A stretch of 64,000 bases of DNA from Timema cristinae (Eukaryota; Arthropoda; Insecta; Phasmatodea; Timematidae). Below the pieces are notes generated by a model. It had not been told where the DNA came from and searched no databases. It saw only the letters and a list, made by a program, of their open reading frames with translations. Shown here piece by piece: positions 1 to 12,827 of the stretch. Made by a program: the position numbers and the translations under genes. The stretch covers positions 55,228,372 to 55,292,371 of the forward strand of contig JBCFYV010000001.1 in the NCBI GenBank assembly GCA_039000515.1, given 5' to 3'. Numbering within the stretch: position 1 is the stretch's first letter; each line of letters starts with the position of its first letter.

Positions 1-1177
1 AGATTGCGACCTCAGTCACTACACAATTTGACCTGAACTAGTAATTTTTCTACTGGGAGATTGGTTAACTCCTGAAAATAGACTATAAATATGGCCTTTA
101 TTCAATTGTATATGTACTGTACAATAGACAATAACATGAGAATAGAACAAGGAGGTGGCATCAGTATTGTTGTGGCATGATATGAGTAACAATGACTATT
201 CAATCGTGTCGGTGGGCAAGCAGTGTAAATGTAAAGCTTGTCTAGTTTGATTTACCAGCTACGTATTGGTAAGGGTTATTATCCTGATCAGGTGCACTGA
301 CAATTTATTTTGTATTAATTATTTCCAATGCTTCCTACACAAATATGCGGGTGCATTTACTTTAGATTCTATCTTCTTCTTTCCTACCCCATTAACTTAT
401 ATATTATAAGGATAGCCCAGACGGATATTTAGATGCATTGCAAAAAAAAAAAAGTGAGCATGACTTTCAAACTTAAATGGACCGTGCGTGATTCGACCTC
501 TTAAACCAAACTTGTAAGAAGGTGACATTAATATTACCATGCAAGGGACCCTGATTTGAATAAGTACTCCTCTTATAATGTCATTAGTCTCGACTAGACT
601 CGCCAGGAAGGCTTGTAACCATAAAGGATGCTTCTTTTGTTGCGTCTCATTGATGGGCTAGACGTGTACTCTCATACAGAACACGTTATTATTTTTTATT
701 TTTTTAAACGAGTCAAGTATCTATTTGAAAAGATGTTATCAGATTTATTTAATTTTTTAGAAATTTTTCACAAAAGATGTTCGTGCCTGAAATCAGTTTG
801 TGGATGTGAAAGGTTTATTCATAGTTAAATAAGTTGGAAACTTGAGGAATTGTGATTATATAAACCTTACCCGTAGATCCCCTCAACAACCCTATCTCGA
901 TCAATTCTTGAAAGGTGAGTTTAACAGCCTTTCGTGTGTACACAGCACATTTAGAGCAAGTTAACATTTCAAGTTTGTTTAATAATTAAAAAATAAATTA
1001 ATTGAGCTTCCCCAAACTGAAAATAAAGAGTTAAAAGATTCATAAGATTTTAAGAGAAAAATGATTCACTACAGATAATTAAAAATTAGAGTAGAGCATA
1101 TAAAGAAAAAAACAATATTAGATCAGTTAAACTATTCAAATTATTTTATAAAAGTGTATTTATGATTATAATAATAT
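1..1177. other. AT-rich stretch, nothing assigned
   Basis: No reading frame here resembles a protein and no repeat family seen elsewhere in the window could be recognised. Short A and T runs are present. The longest open frame, 628-828 on +, is low-complexity and Phe/Leu-rich, as chance frames in AT-rich DNA are. Confidence 0.5.
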
Positions 1178-1222
1178 TAGCACCGCGTCTTACTATACCG
1201 TTCGGGTTATACGCATTTATGA
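1178..1222 (-). repeat. SINE 3'-module fragment
   Basis: Only the shared 3' end of the A/B/C SINE families is present, in reverse orientation (TTAGCACCGCGTCTTACTA then a run matching CGTTCGGGTTATACGC). The rest of the SINE is missing, so this is a 5'-truncated insertion or a remnant. Confidence 0.75.
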
Positions 1223-1885
1223 TTAAAATTAAAATATCGTTTATTATGAATACACAATTTACCATTTTACTAATTGAATTATTGATTAAAAATTTAATGA
1301 ATCTTGCTTATTGAAGACAGTGCCTTTTATGTGTAGACCTATCTAGATTATGAGTCGTAGTTATGATTAATTTTAATACATTTATAAATTAATGTTTTAA
1401 TTTGGTATTAAAATGATATAAACTATATAGTAGGATTAGGTGATAGAAATATCTATGAATGCATTAGTTGTATACCTTCAAGTTAATATAAACAAAGGCT
1501 CGTAATAATATTAAAACCTCTATGATACTAAAACCTAATTAAATGATGTTTTAAACGAAAACTCTCCATTACCATTCTAAGCTAATATAATTTAACTAAA
1601 ATGGTTTGTATTCAATGAAATGAATGTGATATTGGTGTATTTATTTCAGATTTAAATTCAATATAATATATAAATGTATAGTACATTGTCCATTCTATAA
1701 TTGAAAATAGTATATAATTTACAAAAATAGTAGCTTGGGGTATATTATTCTTTAATTTCATTACTAAGCCTAATATGTTGAATGGAAAAAAAAATTAACT
1801 AAAGAATTTAAATTTAGTTTAAGAAACTCATATTAGGCCAGTCATAGCTTTTGTGATTTTGATTATTTGTTTATGAAAGAACCCC
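1223..1885. other. AT-rich stretch, nothing assigned
   Basis: Strongly AT-rich. No coding signal or recognisable repeat was seen. Confidence 0.5.
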
Positions 1886-1890
1886 GATAC

Positions 1891-1894
<4 letters not shown>

Positions 1895-1941
<47 letters not shown>

Positions 1942-2189
1942 GCACCACGTCTTTATATCCGTTCGAGTTATACGCTTAAGTACTAATTACTATAATGGGT
2001 TAGGAATTGGGAAGGTTGAATATAGATGAGATGAACCCACACTTGTGTGGAGGGAGAGTGTAAAACTATTTAGAAAAACTCACCCCCAGTTCACCTAAGT
2101 GAGATTTAAACTTCAATCTCCCAGTCCTCGTTAGTCCAGCTCAACACTAAACAAGCGCGTTAGCTAACTATGCTACCGAAGCGGGTCAA
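1895..2189 (-). repeat. SINE family A, full length, reverse
   Basis: The (TAA)n tail is at 1897-1936, followed by the reverse complement of the shared 3' module, a body with a degraded B box, and the tRNA-like head ending at the GCTACCGAAGCGGG block. Flanking 9-bp direct repeats GATACAGTT (1886-1894) and GATACAATT (2190-2198), one mismatch, are a likely target-site duplication. Together with the polar TAA tail this supports insertion by a LINE-type reverse transcriptase. Confidence 0.85.
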
Positions 2190-2473
2190 GATACAATTTA
2201 TTCTTCCTTTCGACAAATATCATCCAAATATATGTGAATCGAAATTAATTTTGATTTATACATTTAATGATAATAATCAACTTAAAAAATCTAGTTATAA
2301 CTGGTGTGATTAACTTTTAAATACATGGGTAAATGATAATAAGCCTACTTGGCCTATACTGGCCAACTATAGTCATTTTAACTTTTCGTTGGTAGTTTTT
2401 TAATTTTTTTTAAAAAATGTATTGAATATATATAAATTAGTGTAGTGATTATATAGAAATATATTTAAAAAAA

Positions 2474-2800
2474 ACTACTGAGTGAGCCCACAAGCCAACT
2501 GCACCGACCAAGCGGCCGCTGCCGTTGGTGATGATACCACCAACATTTGCGGATAGAGGGTGTCATGTGGTCAACACAACGAGTCATCCAACCATTAATT
2601 TCAGTTTTATAAACCGGAGCTGCTAATTCTTTTATTCGAATAGCTCTTCATTTATCCTCACGAGGCTATTTGATTCCGTTACAGAAACACTACTTCATAG
2701 AAAATTTTTTGAAAGCATCAGGGATTGAACCCGGGATACCTGAATATGTAACCTGGAGCTGTGAACCACTAGATTACCTGTATCGGTGGACACGCGGTAT
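2474..2800 (-). repeat. tRNA-headed SINE of a distinct type (E), reverse
   Basis: Read on -, it begins with a tRNA-like segment with a B-box-like GGGTTCAATCCC (complement near 2720-2732). It continues into a unique body and ends with a GC-richer block around GTTGGCTTGTGGGCTCACTCAG. It lacks the 3' module shared by families A, B and C. No second copy was seen in the window, so the boundaries are approximate. An open frame at 2670-2864 crosses it and is not considered a gene. Confidence 0.5.
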
Positions 2801-3999
2801 AAATATCAGGTTTATCTATTATTGGATGCTGGTGATGGAAAGGTCAGAATTAAAATCATGCTGATGTGAATTTAGGATGTTTTCTCCTGATTTATGTCTT
2901 ACTCTCCCTCCACATAACTGCTGGTTTATTTACTTTGATATCCACCCTAAAACACCAATTAAAATGCGTAATACTCTTATAAGTATTATGGAAAAATGTA
3001 CTTGTTTCCACCTAAAGAGATTTTTAATTTCTAGCTGAATAAATAACAATTTTGAATCATTTACCAAAGCTCACTTATTATTAGGAGTATCGTTTGACCA
3101 CAAATTAAACCCTAGTGTATGGATTTGATCGATTTGTATTTAGCATACGAGCACAAAACCCTTCTCAAATAGTAAACACATTTATGTATGAAAAAGACAT
3201 TTAAACATTTATTCGCATCCGTTGCGATTAGTCCACAATTAAATTATATCAGTATTCTCATTTGCTTAATTTATTTAAATAATGGTATGAACGTCTTCAA
3301 TGAAAATTGTATTTCTTTTAAAACTCGATGTCAAGGTAAACTAAAGAGTAAAATAAGAATTTGCCTCGTGAAATTTACTCAATCGTGAAGTTACCCATAG
3401 AGGAAAGGGTTAATTAAAAATGGCATTCTTCCTAATTAAACATACCTAATCATTAGAGATCCAGGTAATCACAAATGACATGCATGTATTCTCAAACTAC
3501 ATACTTTTCCAGAAACTAAAATGTATATTGAAACTGCAAAAAAATATTGATATGACTCGCAGACAATTGGGTCACAAGGGTACTCTATTACGTCACGCGG
3601 GGAGCGTTAAACCCATTGGTCCCCTGGGGGGTTGAGAGGAGGAAAGAGTTAAGGGTTTGTGGGAGGGTGTAAAAGGGGTTCAGTTTCATTTTGGTCGTTA
3701 GTGACCCTCCGCTACCCGTCCCCATCCAAACTCACGGTCGGAATATGTGTATGATACATGTATACTGACGTCACGATATAGATATAAATTATGCGTGTTT
3801 TCGTATTAAAATTAAAATAAATCTTCTGTGAATTTTTTTGTTGTTGAAATAGTTGCACCATGGGGACAGCTTAAAAAAGATGGTGCAAATATTTCATGAG
3901 ACTGCTCACTGTAGGATTATAATTATAAAATAAATATAGTTTTAAATTTTAATTTTAGTGGTTGAACGTTTTATAAACACAGCTTAAAATCTAGCCTTG

Positions 4000-4005
<6 letters not shown>

Positions 4006-4049
<44 letters not shown>
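4006..4049. repeat. (TA)n microsatellite
   Basis: Uninterrupted alternating T and A over roughly 44 bases. Confidence 0.95.
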
Positions 4050-4050
<1 letters not shown>

Positions 4051-5283
4051 GAAGTAGAACGAACAATAATAATAATAAAATAAACAAAATGAACGAGGCA
4101 AAGGTAAGGAACCGGGTATAAAGGGGGCCACTTAACTGAGGAACAAAGATCATTTAGGCCTACAGAAATTTAACAATCTGGCATCTATATTAGTGGTGTG
4201 TTATTTCTAAATATAGGTCACCTCAGAAAAGAGATTAAGGATGTCAACATGTGCTTCTATGAATTCAAAATATCACATTTTAATATTAATAGTTCAAAAA
4301 ATGTCTACGGAAATGTATGATTTTTTTCATTTTTAATGACGTGTAACGCAAAGTGTTGCTGTTCAAAGTTAATGATTAGAAACACATATCAAGTTTTCCT
4401 CAAAATAATTTCTACTAGTGGATAATAGACATTTTATAGGTAATTTAGGATTATTCTAACGTTTTTTATGCTTTCATAGCTGGCTTATTATAAGAAATAC
4501 CGCAGTGAGATAATATTTTTCGATGGTGCTGCTATGCGCAGATTTCATAGGAAGAACCTGATAATATGACATCTATAAGAAGTTGATATAGTTTTATGTA
4601 CTCATGCATCAAGTATTGTGAACTTCAGTTGTCGTTTCCTATACAATTTCAATACTTTTATAATAACACTAATCATAATAGTAAAATTCTATCAATGCTG
4701 ACCGTAAAATAACTTAGTATTCTTGTGTTTTATAAAGATTTTCGTGTAGGCTATATTAATTTATCTAAATTTTAGATATAAAAAATAACCTGATTAATCC
4801 CCATTGGCGACCAAATAAGTAGATCTCTAACCAAACATAATTCACTCTAAATAACTATTGTTAATGATTGAGAAAAGCAAAATAGAATGTTGCAATGCCT
4901 TTGTTTACTTGTTTGTTCGGGGCCAACTTTAAAAAAGGACCTTTTCTTAAAAGTGAAGAGAAACCCTCTTATAGTTCTTTTTAACTCCATATACATTTAT
5001 ATAAGTAATAAATATGCTTATTCTATTGTGGTGTATGCCCATGTGAATGTGACGAGACTAAATTCACTGACTGACAATATTGCGGTGTATTAAACAGTGG
5101 CGGAGAACCCAGGGGGGAAAGAAGGGGCAGGATTGGCACTAGGCACTGAAAAGAATCCCCCCCCCTCACCTAATAAATTTTCAACCCTCCCCCAGTTACA
5201 TTTCAAATCCTTTGGTATTAACGAATATAAAGCTGAAAGTTGGACTTAAATCAAACTCTGAAAGACTTGTAGATGCATTCAAT

Positions 5284-5286
<3 letters not shown>

Positions 5287-5332
<46 letters not shown>

Positions 5333-5337
5333 TATAT
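5287..5337. repeat. (TA)n microsatellite
   Basis: Alternating AT tract with a single AA interruption near 5325. Confidence 0.95.
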
Positions 5338-6294
5338 TGCTGGTGAGGACCACTTCGGATAGCTTCTAGAATCTAGAGGCATCTAACTTTCCGAAAATAT
5401 CGGGCGAAGAGCATTTTAAATATCTTCATGAGACATCCCAAAATTTTGCTAAAAAAGTACTAATTCAAATCAATTTCAAAAAAATTCTGGTGAAAACAAC
5501 TCTAAATATCGTATAAAAATAATCCAATTTAAAAAAAAAAAAAAGGAAAAAAAAGCGCTCTAAATAGCTTTTAGGGGTTTTTAATCTCCAAATATTTATT
5601 GAGGAGAAGGGTGATGGCTGATAGTCTCTATTGTTTTGCTTGCCCACCATACACAAATAATGTTCCGCTGCCACTGCTATTGAACATGTTTTGGTAACGC
5701 TTGTGACATATAACTATACTCTATCTACTGTAGGAGAGATGTTAAGTGACAGGAAAATGTATCATGTGTTCATTAGCCAAACCATATGATCTGCAAGAAC
5801 ATAATGTTGAGTTGTTGTTACTTTTTGATGTCAAAACTCTCACAATTAACTCTTTTTTTGTTTTCACCGTTTTTAAATATCGAAACAGAAAGTTATGAAA
5901 ATAACTGTTTAAATGTTTCTGTTTTGTGGACGTGGCGTCTGTAGTTAAAAAAAAATTCAAATGTGAGCTTCCAAAACCTTGCGTTCTTTTAATAAATTAA
6001 GATTATGAATCGGCCGAAATAAGAGCAGTTGATGACGTCATACAAACCGTCTTAATTTGTGTTCATACGCTGTTAACAAAATAAAAACTTCTAATTTTGA
6101 AATTAATATTTGATCTGGTTTTTTATCTAAATTATAAACAACTTTTAATTATTTATTTTAGTGGACAGTTATTTTAAGAAACCAATGTGGATACAATAAT
6201 TTTTAATTTATTATTTTATTCACTAAAATATCTCTTACAATCGCAAGCAAAAAAAATCTTATTGGTTTTATTAATTGGCTTTTTTTTTCAATGA

Positions 6295-6551
6295 CACGTC
6301 TCGGTGGCGTAGTTGGCTAACGCGCAAGTCGTGTTGAGCTCGATTGCTGAGGACGGGGAGATCGAGGATCAAATTTCGGTCGGGTTAACTGGGAGTGGTT
6401 TTTCCTCAATGGTTTTCCACTCTCCCTCCAAGCAAATGTGGGTTCACTTCCTCTAATTTAACCTTCCCAATTAATAAATCCATTAACGTAATTAGTACTT
6501 AAAGAGTATAACCCGAACGGTAGTAAGACGCGGTGCTAAATATATATATAT
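6295..6551 (+). repeat. SINE family A, full length
   Basis: Head TCTCGGTGGCGTAGTTGGC (A-box region), a slightly mutated B box, the conserved body and the shared 3' module ending GACGCGGTGCTAA, then a short TA tail. The flanking direct repeats are a T-run followed by CAATGA (6280-6294 and 6552-6566), a perfect 15-bp target-site duplication. The head/body order matches the other family A copies. Confidence 0.92.
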
Positions 6552-7248
6552 TTTTTTTTTCAATGAGTTACAAAAATGACAATTGTATAGTAATCCTTAG
6601 GGAAGTATTATGCCTACTAGAATAGTGTGATGAAACTTATTATTTAGAATATAATACTTAGCAAAACATAATTATTTTAAAATAGGTTTACATTAGTCAC
6701 TTTAAGTCAATGATTGCAAGAAAGAACCTTCCCCTAATGAATGTTACTTGCCACCTTTCCTATCGTAGATAGGGTATAATTAGACAAGGAAGGTGGCTGG
6801 GAACTATATCACCTGATTAATAATAATAAAAAAATTGAATGTGAATCAACGTATTGATTGAAACTCAAAACCGTAATGAACAGTGAAAGGACGAGATATG
6901 GTATGTTTGGCTTGTGACGGTTGACGGATAGTGTTGTGTCTGTGTGCGGGCCGCGTCCATGCTGTGATTGGCTGTCGAGTGACTGAGGAGGGGGGTTAAG
7001 GGGGGCTACGCACGCCATGGCACGGCCTGGCTCCCAATCTACCGCGCCATTGCTAGGGAATCACGCGAACATTCGAATCTCATTTACAGCGCGATACGCA
7101 ACAAAACCAAAACTAAAGTTATGATTTTAATAGTAAGCCTTTTATTTTAAAACTGGATAATCATGTTGACACAATAGTTATAAATCAAATAATACATATT
7201 TCTTGCCTTGAATGACAAATTTTAGTGAATTTAAATACTTTTTTTGTG
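6552..7248. other. Unassigned; includes a GC-rich island
   Basis: Mostly AT-rich without coding signal. About 6890-7080 is much richer in G+C and CpG than its surroundings and holds an inverted CCAAT (ATTGG at about 6967), the kind of composition seen at arthropod promoters. No adjacent coding exon could be identified, so promoter identity is only a possibility. Confidence 0.35.
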
Positions 7249-7450
7249 CAGTGCGTATTACTACCCGTTCGGGATATACGCTTATGTATTAATTACGTTT
7301 ATAGTTTTAGAGATTAGTAAAGTTATATTTAAAGGAAATGTACCCAAATTTTCTTGAAAGGAAAGTGGAAAACTATTTTGGAAAAACTACTCTCAGTACA
7401 CCCGACTGAGATTTAAACCTCGATCTTCTCGTCAAAACTATACTAGATAG
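7249..7450 (-). repeat. SINE remnant, reverse, decayed
   Basis: The reverse 3' module (TTACTACCCGTTCGGG) is followed by a recognisable but diverged body and a B-box region (GAGATTTAAACCTCGATCTTC). The head is lost or too diverged to assign firmly; family C is most likely. Confidence 0.7.
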
Positions 7451-8825
7451 ACATTTTCTATCACTGTCTTTTTTAAGTTAAATCCTGGCAGGAAGATTCT
7501 TACAAGTCATTTTCATGAACAAGACAAATAGAGTAGCTTGAATTGTAGAGGATTTACACAAAATACGTTTAGAAGAAAAAAAACATATTTTTGTGACATT
7601 GTAGGACAATTTTCTAGAATTATTTAAGGATTTATGGCTTTTATGTTTCAACGTTATATCTTTACAACTCATTGAATAAAACGTAAATTCAATAACATTG
7701 GAAATCCTTTCTTGACCCGCCGTGACGTCACAGATAGGTAACGTTCTTAGGTAGAATAGTTGTCAAATCTCACTTTCTTGAAAAAAAAAAGCTTTCTTGC
7801 TAAAATTAAAACAAAAGGAAAACACGCAAAATATGTAATTGATAATAACTTAATAAAAGTTGTAACATATTAATACTAGCAATCCAGCACGGCGTTGCCC
7901 GTGACCCAATGTGGTATAATAATTATATAAGCCCTCGGGCCCCCCCCCCCCCCCCCCGTGGAGCCCGTATCTCTGAAACGTAATTCTAAACTAGATAAAA
8001 AAATATTTTCTTCAAAAATTTGTTTAAAAAGCCAATTAAAAATTTTAAAATCTTGTTTTTAGGTTGGTTTTGAGGTGCAGTCGTACTCCCTTCCGTCCAC
8101 CTATGTTAAAAATGCCAGATCTTTGCGTGCTGTAGATTTGGCTGGGCATCACACACAGACAGCTATAAAATATTAAGTTTACAGTAGTTTGTTCTTACAT
8201 TCTATGTCAACTAGAAGGATAAGCTTGTTTACTAACAAAGATACAGCTCTGGTCAGGTTCTGTTTTATATAACACACAGAGGAAGGGCATTTTCAAACGC
8301 AAGCTGATTTCTGTAATTTCAGTCACCATCATTGATGCTTCCAGAATTTGTCTTAAATGAAACGGGGTCAAACTCAGCCTCGTGAAGATAAATTAGAAAC
8401 GACTTGAATAGAGAAGTAGAGGCTCAGGTCAAGAAAACTGAGATCAACACTCTCTATCCACAAAATTTGGCACTATCATTGCTAAGAGTGGCGTTTGCTT
8501 GGTTGGTATAGCTTGATGACGGGCTTATACCATGGAGTTTAGGGAGTCATTGTGGAGAAACTACTTTCCTACAAATATGTATGTGTAAAGATTAAAATTA
8601 ATTCAATTTATTCATTGGTGAAACAGAATATTTACATCACACAAATATCCAGATTTATAGCAAGCTGGAGGAAGTGAATAATTTAATTGGTTGCCTTTCC
8701 TGAGATCACTCATGCCTAATCGGTAAGGCGTTCCTCAGAGTTTAAGAAACTCTTTGAAGAGCACAAAAGAAACTCTTTGAGTTAGGGAATTATTATTATT
8801 ATTACTATTAGTATACAATTTTCTA
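7451..8825. other. Unassigned AT-rich DNA with a poly-C run
   Basis: A run of 18 C lies at 7940-7957. An open frame at 7478-7672 on - has no recognisable motif. The stretch 8090-8560 has more balanced composition but no persuasive frame. Confidence 0.4.
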
Positions 8826-9310
8826 CCGGCCTCGGTGGCATAGTTATCTAACGCGCTAGCTTTATGTTGAGCTAGACTGCCAAAGACGGGGCTATAGAGG
8901 TTCGAATCTCACTTGAGCACAGACAAATAATATACCTAGACACTCAACTTCCGGGTTAAAATTGTTGCGCTCCTTTAGTCAGATTGAGTCCTTCACCATT
9001 AGGATCGCTGCAGTTAGTCCTATCATGACCCAGCAGTGACACTAGCGAAGCCCAGTGTTGAAGGACTCAAGCTGGCAGAAGGAGCGCAGTGAAACCCCGT
9101 AAGGTTGAGAGTTTGTTTCTTACTTGTCTGTGCACTCGGGTGAACGGTTTTTTTTTTTTTTTTTTTCTAAATGGTTTTACACTTTCCCTCCAAGTAAATG
9201 TGGGTTCACTTCCTTTATATTCAACCTTCCCAATTCCTAACCCATTTGCGTAATTAAGCGTATAACTCGAACGGGTAGTAAGACGTGGTGCTAAGTAATA
9301 TTATTACTAT
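8826..9310 (+). repeat. SINE family A interrupted by a nested element
   Basis: The head and B box (GGTTCGAATCTC at 8899-8910) lie to the left of an insertion at 8918-9132. The SINE resumes at 9133 with GGGTGAAC, a T-run, the conserved body and the 3' module, ending GACGTGGTGCTAA near 9293. The left and right parts are in the correct order and together make a complete family A copy. Confidence 0.88.
8918..9132. mobile_element. Small nested TIR element (hAT-like MITE?) inside a SINE
   Basis: A 215-bp insertion with inverted ends CACAGACAAATAA and its near complement TTACTTGTCTGTG. It is flanked by CACTTGAG (8910-8917) and CACTCGGG (9133-9140), an imperfect 8-bp duplication of SINE sequence. 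An 8-bp target duplication fits the hAT superfamily, but the terminal sequence is not a textbook hAT end. It has no coding capacity. Confidence 0.65.
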
Positions 9311-10254
9311 TTTTTAAATAATAATTTGTGATTTCACTATATTATCTCTTAGCTAGAGAAAACTAATGTATTTTTTTATAGCTCTTGTGGTTACTAGTAA
9401 TTATTTAAATTTGATCATGTTTCCTATATAGGTTATTTTTGTAGACGTATCTTCTTCGGAATAAAAATTAAAGTTACTTATTTTTGTTGGTTAGTAAGAT
9501 TTTGACTTTAAAATTCACCGATTCATTTCACGCATTACAAGTATTCTAACGTAACCATTCTTTGTTTTCTATTTGAATATTAAATATTAAAATGTAGGAA
9601 TTTTGTCGAATTCTTTAAACGTGATGAGGGTAATAGTTCCGCACAGGTTTGAATTTTGTTGGGAAGTCAAACCTTTGTAAATATCTGAATCGATACTCAA
9701 ATTTAAATTTGAAACTAAAATTTATTTATTTTTGTTTGTATTCACAGTAGTGAATAAGACGCGTTGTAAATAATTCAAGAAGGGTCCTTTAATATATTTT
9801 TTATAATATTGACGATTGTGTTTATCTTTTTGGTCTTTCCAGATTAGTTCAAATAAAATAGTAAAATACCTCGAGAGTTTGAAATATACTCTCAAACGTA
9901 CTGCGCACTATGCCATGATTTATTTGTTTTCCAACACTCTTCAGTTTGACTTATAAGGCCATGTAATTTGTGGTTTTAACTCTGTTTATTACATTGAATA
10001 AATAATTCAAATATTTCTTTAACATGCAAATGTTTTACTTTTTGTTGTAATCATTTCCTTAGATTCCATCCACCCTCTTTTAGTATTTTGTGCCCGTAGC
10101 TATAATAAGAAGTGGCCTGTACATTGTTTAAACTTGTAAGTCAATTGCATTCTCTACAGTTTAAGCTTTTAAGTAAGTTGCATTTTTTGAGCATTGTTTC
10201 TTAATCATTATCCACCTGTACCACCTGTATATTTATACTATCGTGTAGTTTTAA
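9311..10254. other. AT-rich stretch, nothing assigned
   Basis: No coding signal or recognisable repeat was seen. Confidence 0.5.
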
Positions 10255-10400
10255 GGAAGGTAGAATTGAAAAGACGTGTACCAGCATTTTAAAGAAGATA
10301 GAGTGGAAACTCATCTGATTAAGAAAACTCACCCTCAATAGACCAAGATAGGATTTAAACTCCGTCATCCTAACCACCAGAACTGATAACAGACCAGGAT
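10255..10400 (-). repeat. SINE body fragment, reverse, decayed
   Basis: Contains a diverged reverse SINE body (GAGTGGAAACTCATCTGATTAAG, then AAAACTCACCCTC) and a mutated B box. Head and tail are not recognisable. Confidence 0.5.
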
Positions 10401-11049
10401 GATGCCTCAGATAATGTATTCATCAACACGGGTAAGGTATATTATTATTAGACCAAGTATATATAACTGGTCATCTTTAAAATTAAAATTAAATCATTTA
10501 CACAAAAATAAATCTCACCGGATGTTGAATTAAATGACGATGTTTTCATGACTCACTCTTATTTTTGAGACATGGGCCCTTTCTGAGTCTACAACTGTTT
10601 CTTTCTTCCACCTTTGTTTGTTACGTATTGAATGGAGGCTACTTGAAGATGTCTTGCACAACGGGGAGATTATTTTACAACCCTACCCTCACATACCGGC
10701 TAGGTAAAAATAAAAAATATTCTGGCGGAACAAATGATAAGAATAATAACAATCGGAATGGGAGAAGCCATCATTTGGGAATCTTCGCCACACGAAACCG
10801 TCAAGCTTTAACGTTAATTATCCCGTGATTCAGCTGCTTTCTTGAAAGGCTTCCGTGGACAGGATTGTCTGGACGTTTTAATGTGTGTGTTGGTATGTAT
10901 ATATACCTATACACACAGAAATACAACAATATGAGAGGTCTCAAAACATCTGATTGTGTTGGTTTTACAGCCTGTACATTTATTTTTCACCATTTAGGTT
11001 ACATACATTTATATTAATTACGATAGAATCGTAGGAAAGACGAAATTCA

Positions 11050-11185
11050 GAAAAAAACTTACCCGCATTTGCGTGAAAGAAGGTTGGGAAATAATATATG
11101 GATAAACGCCCTCGGTAATTTAGAGCTAGCCAGGAATCAAATCCCGACCTTCCATTTCTCGGCAAACCAGACTAAATGAGCTTGA
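11050..11185 (-). repeat. SINE family C fragment, reverse
   Basis: ACCCGCATTTGCGTG and the reverse B-box region AATCAAATCCCGACC are followed by CAAACCAGACTAAATGAG, matching the family C head. The tail is missing. Confidence 0.55.
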
Positions 11186-11259
11186 CATTTTGACATGTCC
11201 AACGGCGCAGGTAACAGAGGCCTAGTACGACACTTTAGGCAGTATGCAAGACAAATACT

Positions 11260-11389
11260 GAGTAAAAGGTAAGGTTGAGTGAGAAGTAAGTGACGTTGAT
11301 TTGCAATCTAATATGTTACATTCGTGCAGGCGGCCCAATAGAAAGCAAATCAACGCCTCTTATTTCTCAGTCGCTTTTCAATTTTACTC
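11260..11389. repeat. Fold-back element
   Basis: Two 45-bp arms (11260-11304 and 11345-11389) are inverted copies of each other at roughly three quarters identity. The inner ends are perfect (GTTGATTTGC and GCAAATCAAC) around a 40-base loop. There is no coding sequence. It could be a small MITE, but a target-site duplication is not evident. Confidence 0.6.
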
Positions 11390-12827
11390 ATTCTCGTTCT
11401 TACATATGGTTTCTTAGCTAAGTCAGTATCGTAGGGCCTATCTGTCTACATATGTAAGGATCTCTGTTTTCAATTCCCGACACGCTCAAAAAAGTATTAA
11501 AGATAAAGTCGGCCTTCTCTTTTCACAGTGATGTATTAAAGTTTGGGTAAAAAAAGATAATATTTTTGTCTTTCATAGAGCGATGTTGGTTTTACAATCC
11601 ATTTACCGATCTAGTCAACCTAATTTAAAAATAAATCTTAAAAAAAATTACATATTATTTTTTTACACATATCACCCAAATTGAATTAATGTATAGCATA
11701 CCTAGGAGATATGTTTGAACATATTACTATCCAGTATTTTCTTTTCAACCAGCCAAGGCAAAAAAATTAGAACATTTCCTTTTGAATAAAATTGAAAAAG
11801 GACATAGTTTCAGTATTTTTATAAAATACTCATTAATAGAGATATATTATTTATTTATATTTTAAAAAAAATCCAAACTTAAGACCAGTGTTTGTGATGT
11901 TAATGAGTATAGCCGATGTCTACATATTATACAAATTTTGGACTAAATTTATCTTTCATGTAATCAATAAAAACTATTAAACCGTGTACAACGTGGGCTA
12001 TTTGGTTTATCCGTGAAATTGACCATTAGGAATCTTTCTGCCAAGATGCAGAGTAAAAATATCCGCGGAAGTGTATGTATATCAATAGTAGAAAACAAAG
12101 TGTTTATTTTAAAATTTGAGCGGAAACTGTTCATACGCAAATTACCAAGTTTGTGTTTGTTTTCGTTAGCGGAAGAGGAACGTTCTTTCAGAAGACAAAT
12201 AAAGACGACTTCACAGGATGAAATGATCATTTTCTTCCTTCTATTTACATTTCGTACATTCGTGTCTAGACTGTAATAATGCTTAGATGGTGTTACAAGT
12301 TGATATGCAACTCACTTCTTAAAATAGTTTCAATTTTCCCAAGCAAGCCAACATCATTAAGGTCATTTGACAATATAAATTACTAATATTTTTTTGAGTC
12401 TATAATATCTTGGAAGGGATTATAACATATGTGTGGGCAGGGGATTTCTTGGATAACTATACAAGTAGAATATTTCGGCCCATTCCAACAACACCTACCA
12501 GGTAGGGAAGCTGGTATCCGCTTTACTTGAACGTGTCATTAGTTGTGAATACCGGACCCTCCACATCAACCTTGACTGTAATGTTCTGACAGTTGGTGAT
12601 GTCTCTATAATCGGTACAGTCAAAACAAACATTAATAAAATTAAGTATTAAAGCTACTTAATGAAGATTAAAATAAGGACATTGTATACTACAAAATAAG
12701 ATAAAATCAAATTATTGGGATACAAAAAGAATTGTATTTATATATGATTAAAACTAATATATCTTTTTCACATTTAAACTGCACGTACATTAAGAAATAT
12801 TTTTCTCTAATATATTATATCCTGCTT
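11390..12827. other. AT-rich stretch, nothing assigned
   Basis: Opposed overlapping open frames at 11964-12276 (87-88 codons each) show no recognisable motif and are probably chance frames. Confidence 0.45.

Larger units (their letters stand above)
2801..6279. other. AT-rich intergenic DNA with simple repeats
   Basis: Contains two long (TA)n tracts (4006-4049 and 5287-5337), an A-run near 5528 and a GC-richer patch at 3590-3740. None of the short open frames resembles a known protein. An antisense frame at 3971-4153 is mostly Tyr-Ile from the TA tract. Confidence 0.5.

Noticed and set aside
6295..6370. tRNA genes in the SINE heads (also 31666, 32753, 45217, 51936, 52676)
   Set aside because: A and B boxes are present, but no complete cloverleaf with matching acceptor stem was found, and each runs into a repeated SINE body.
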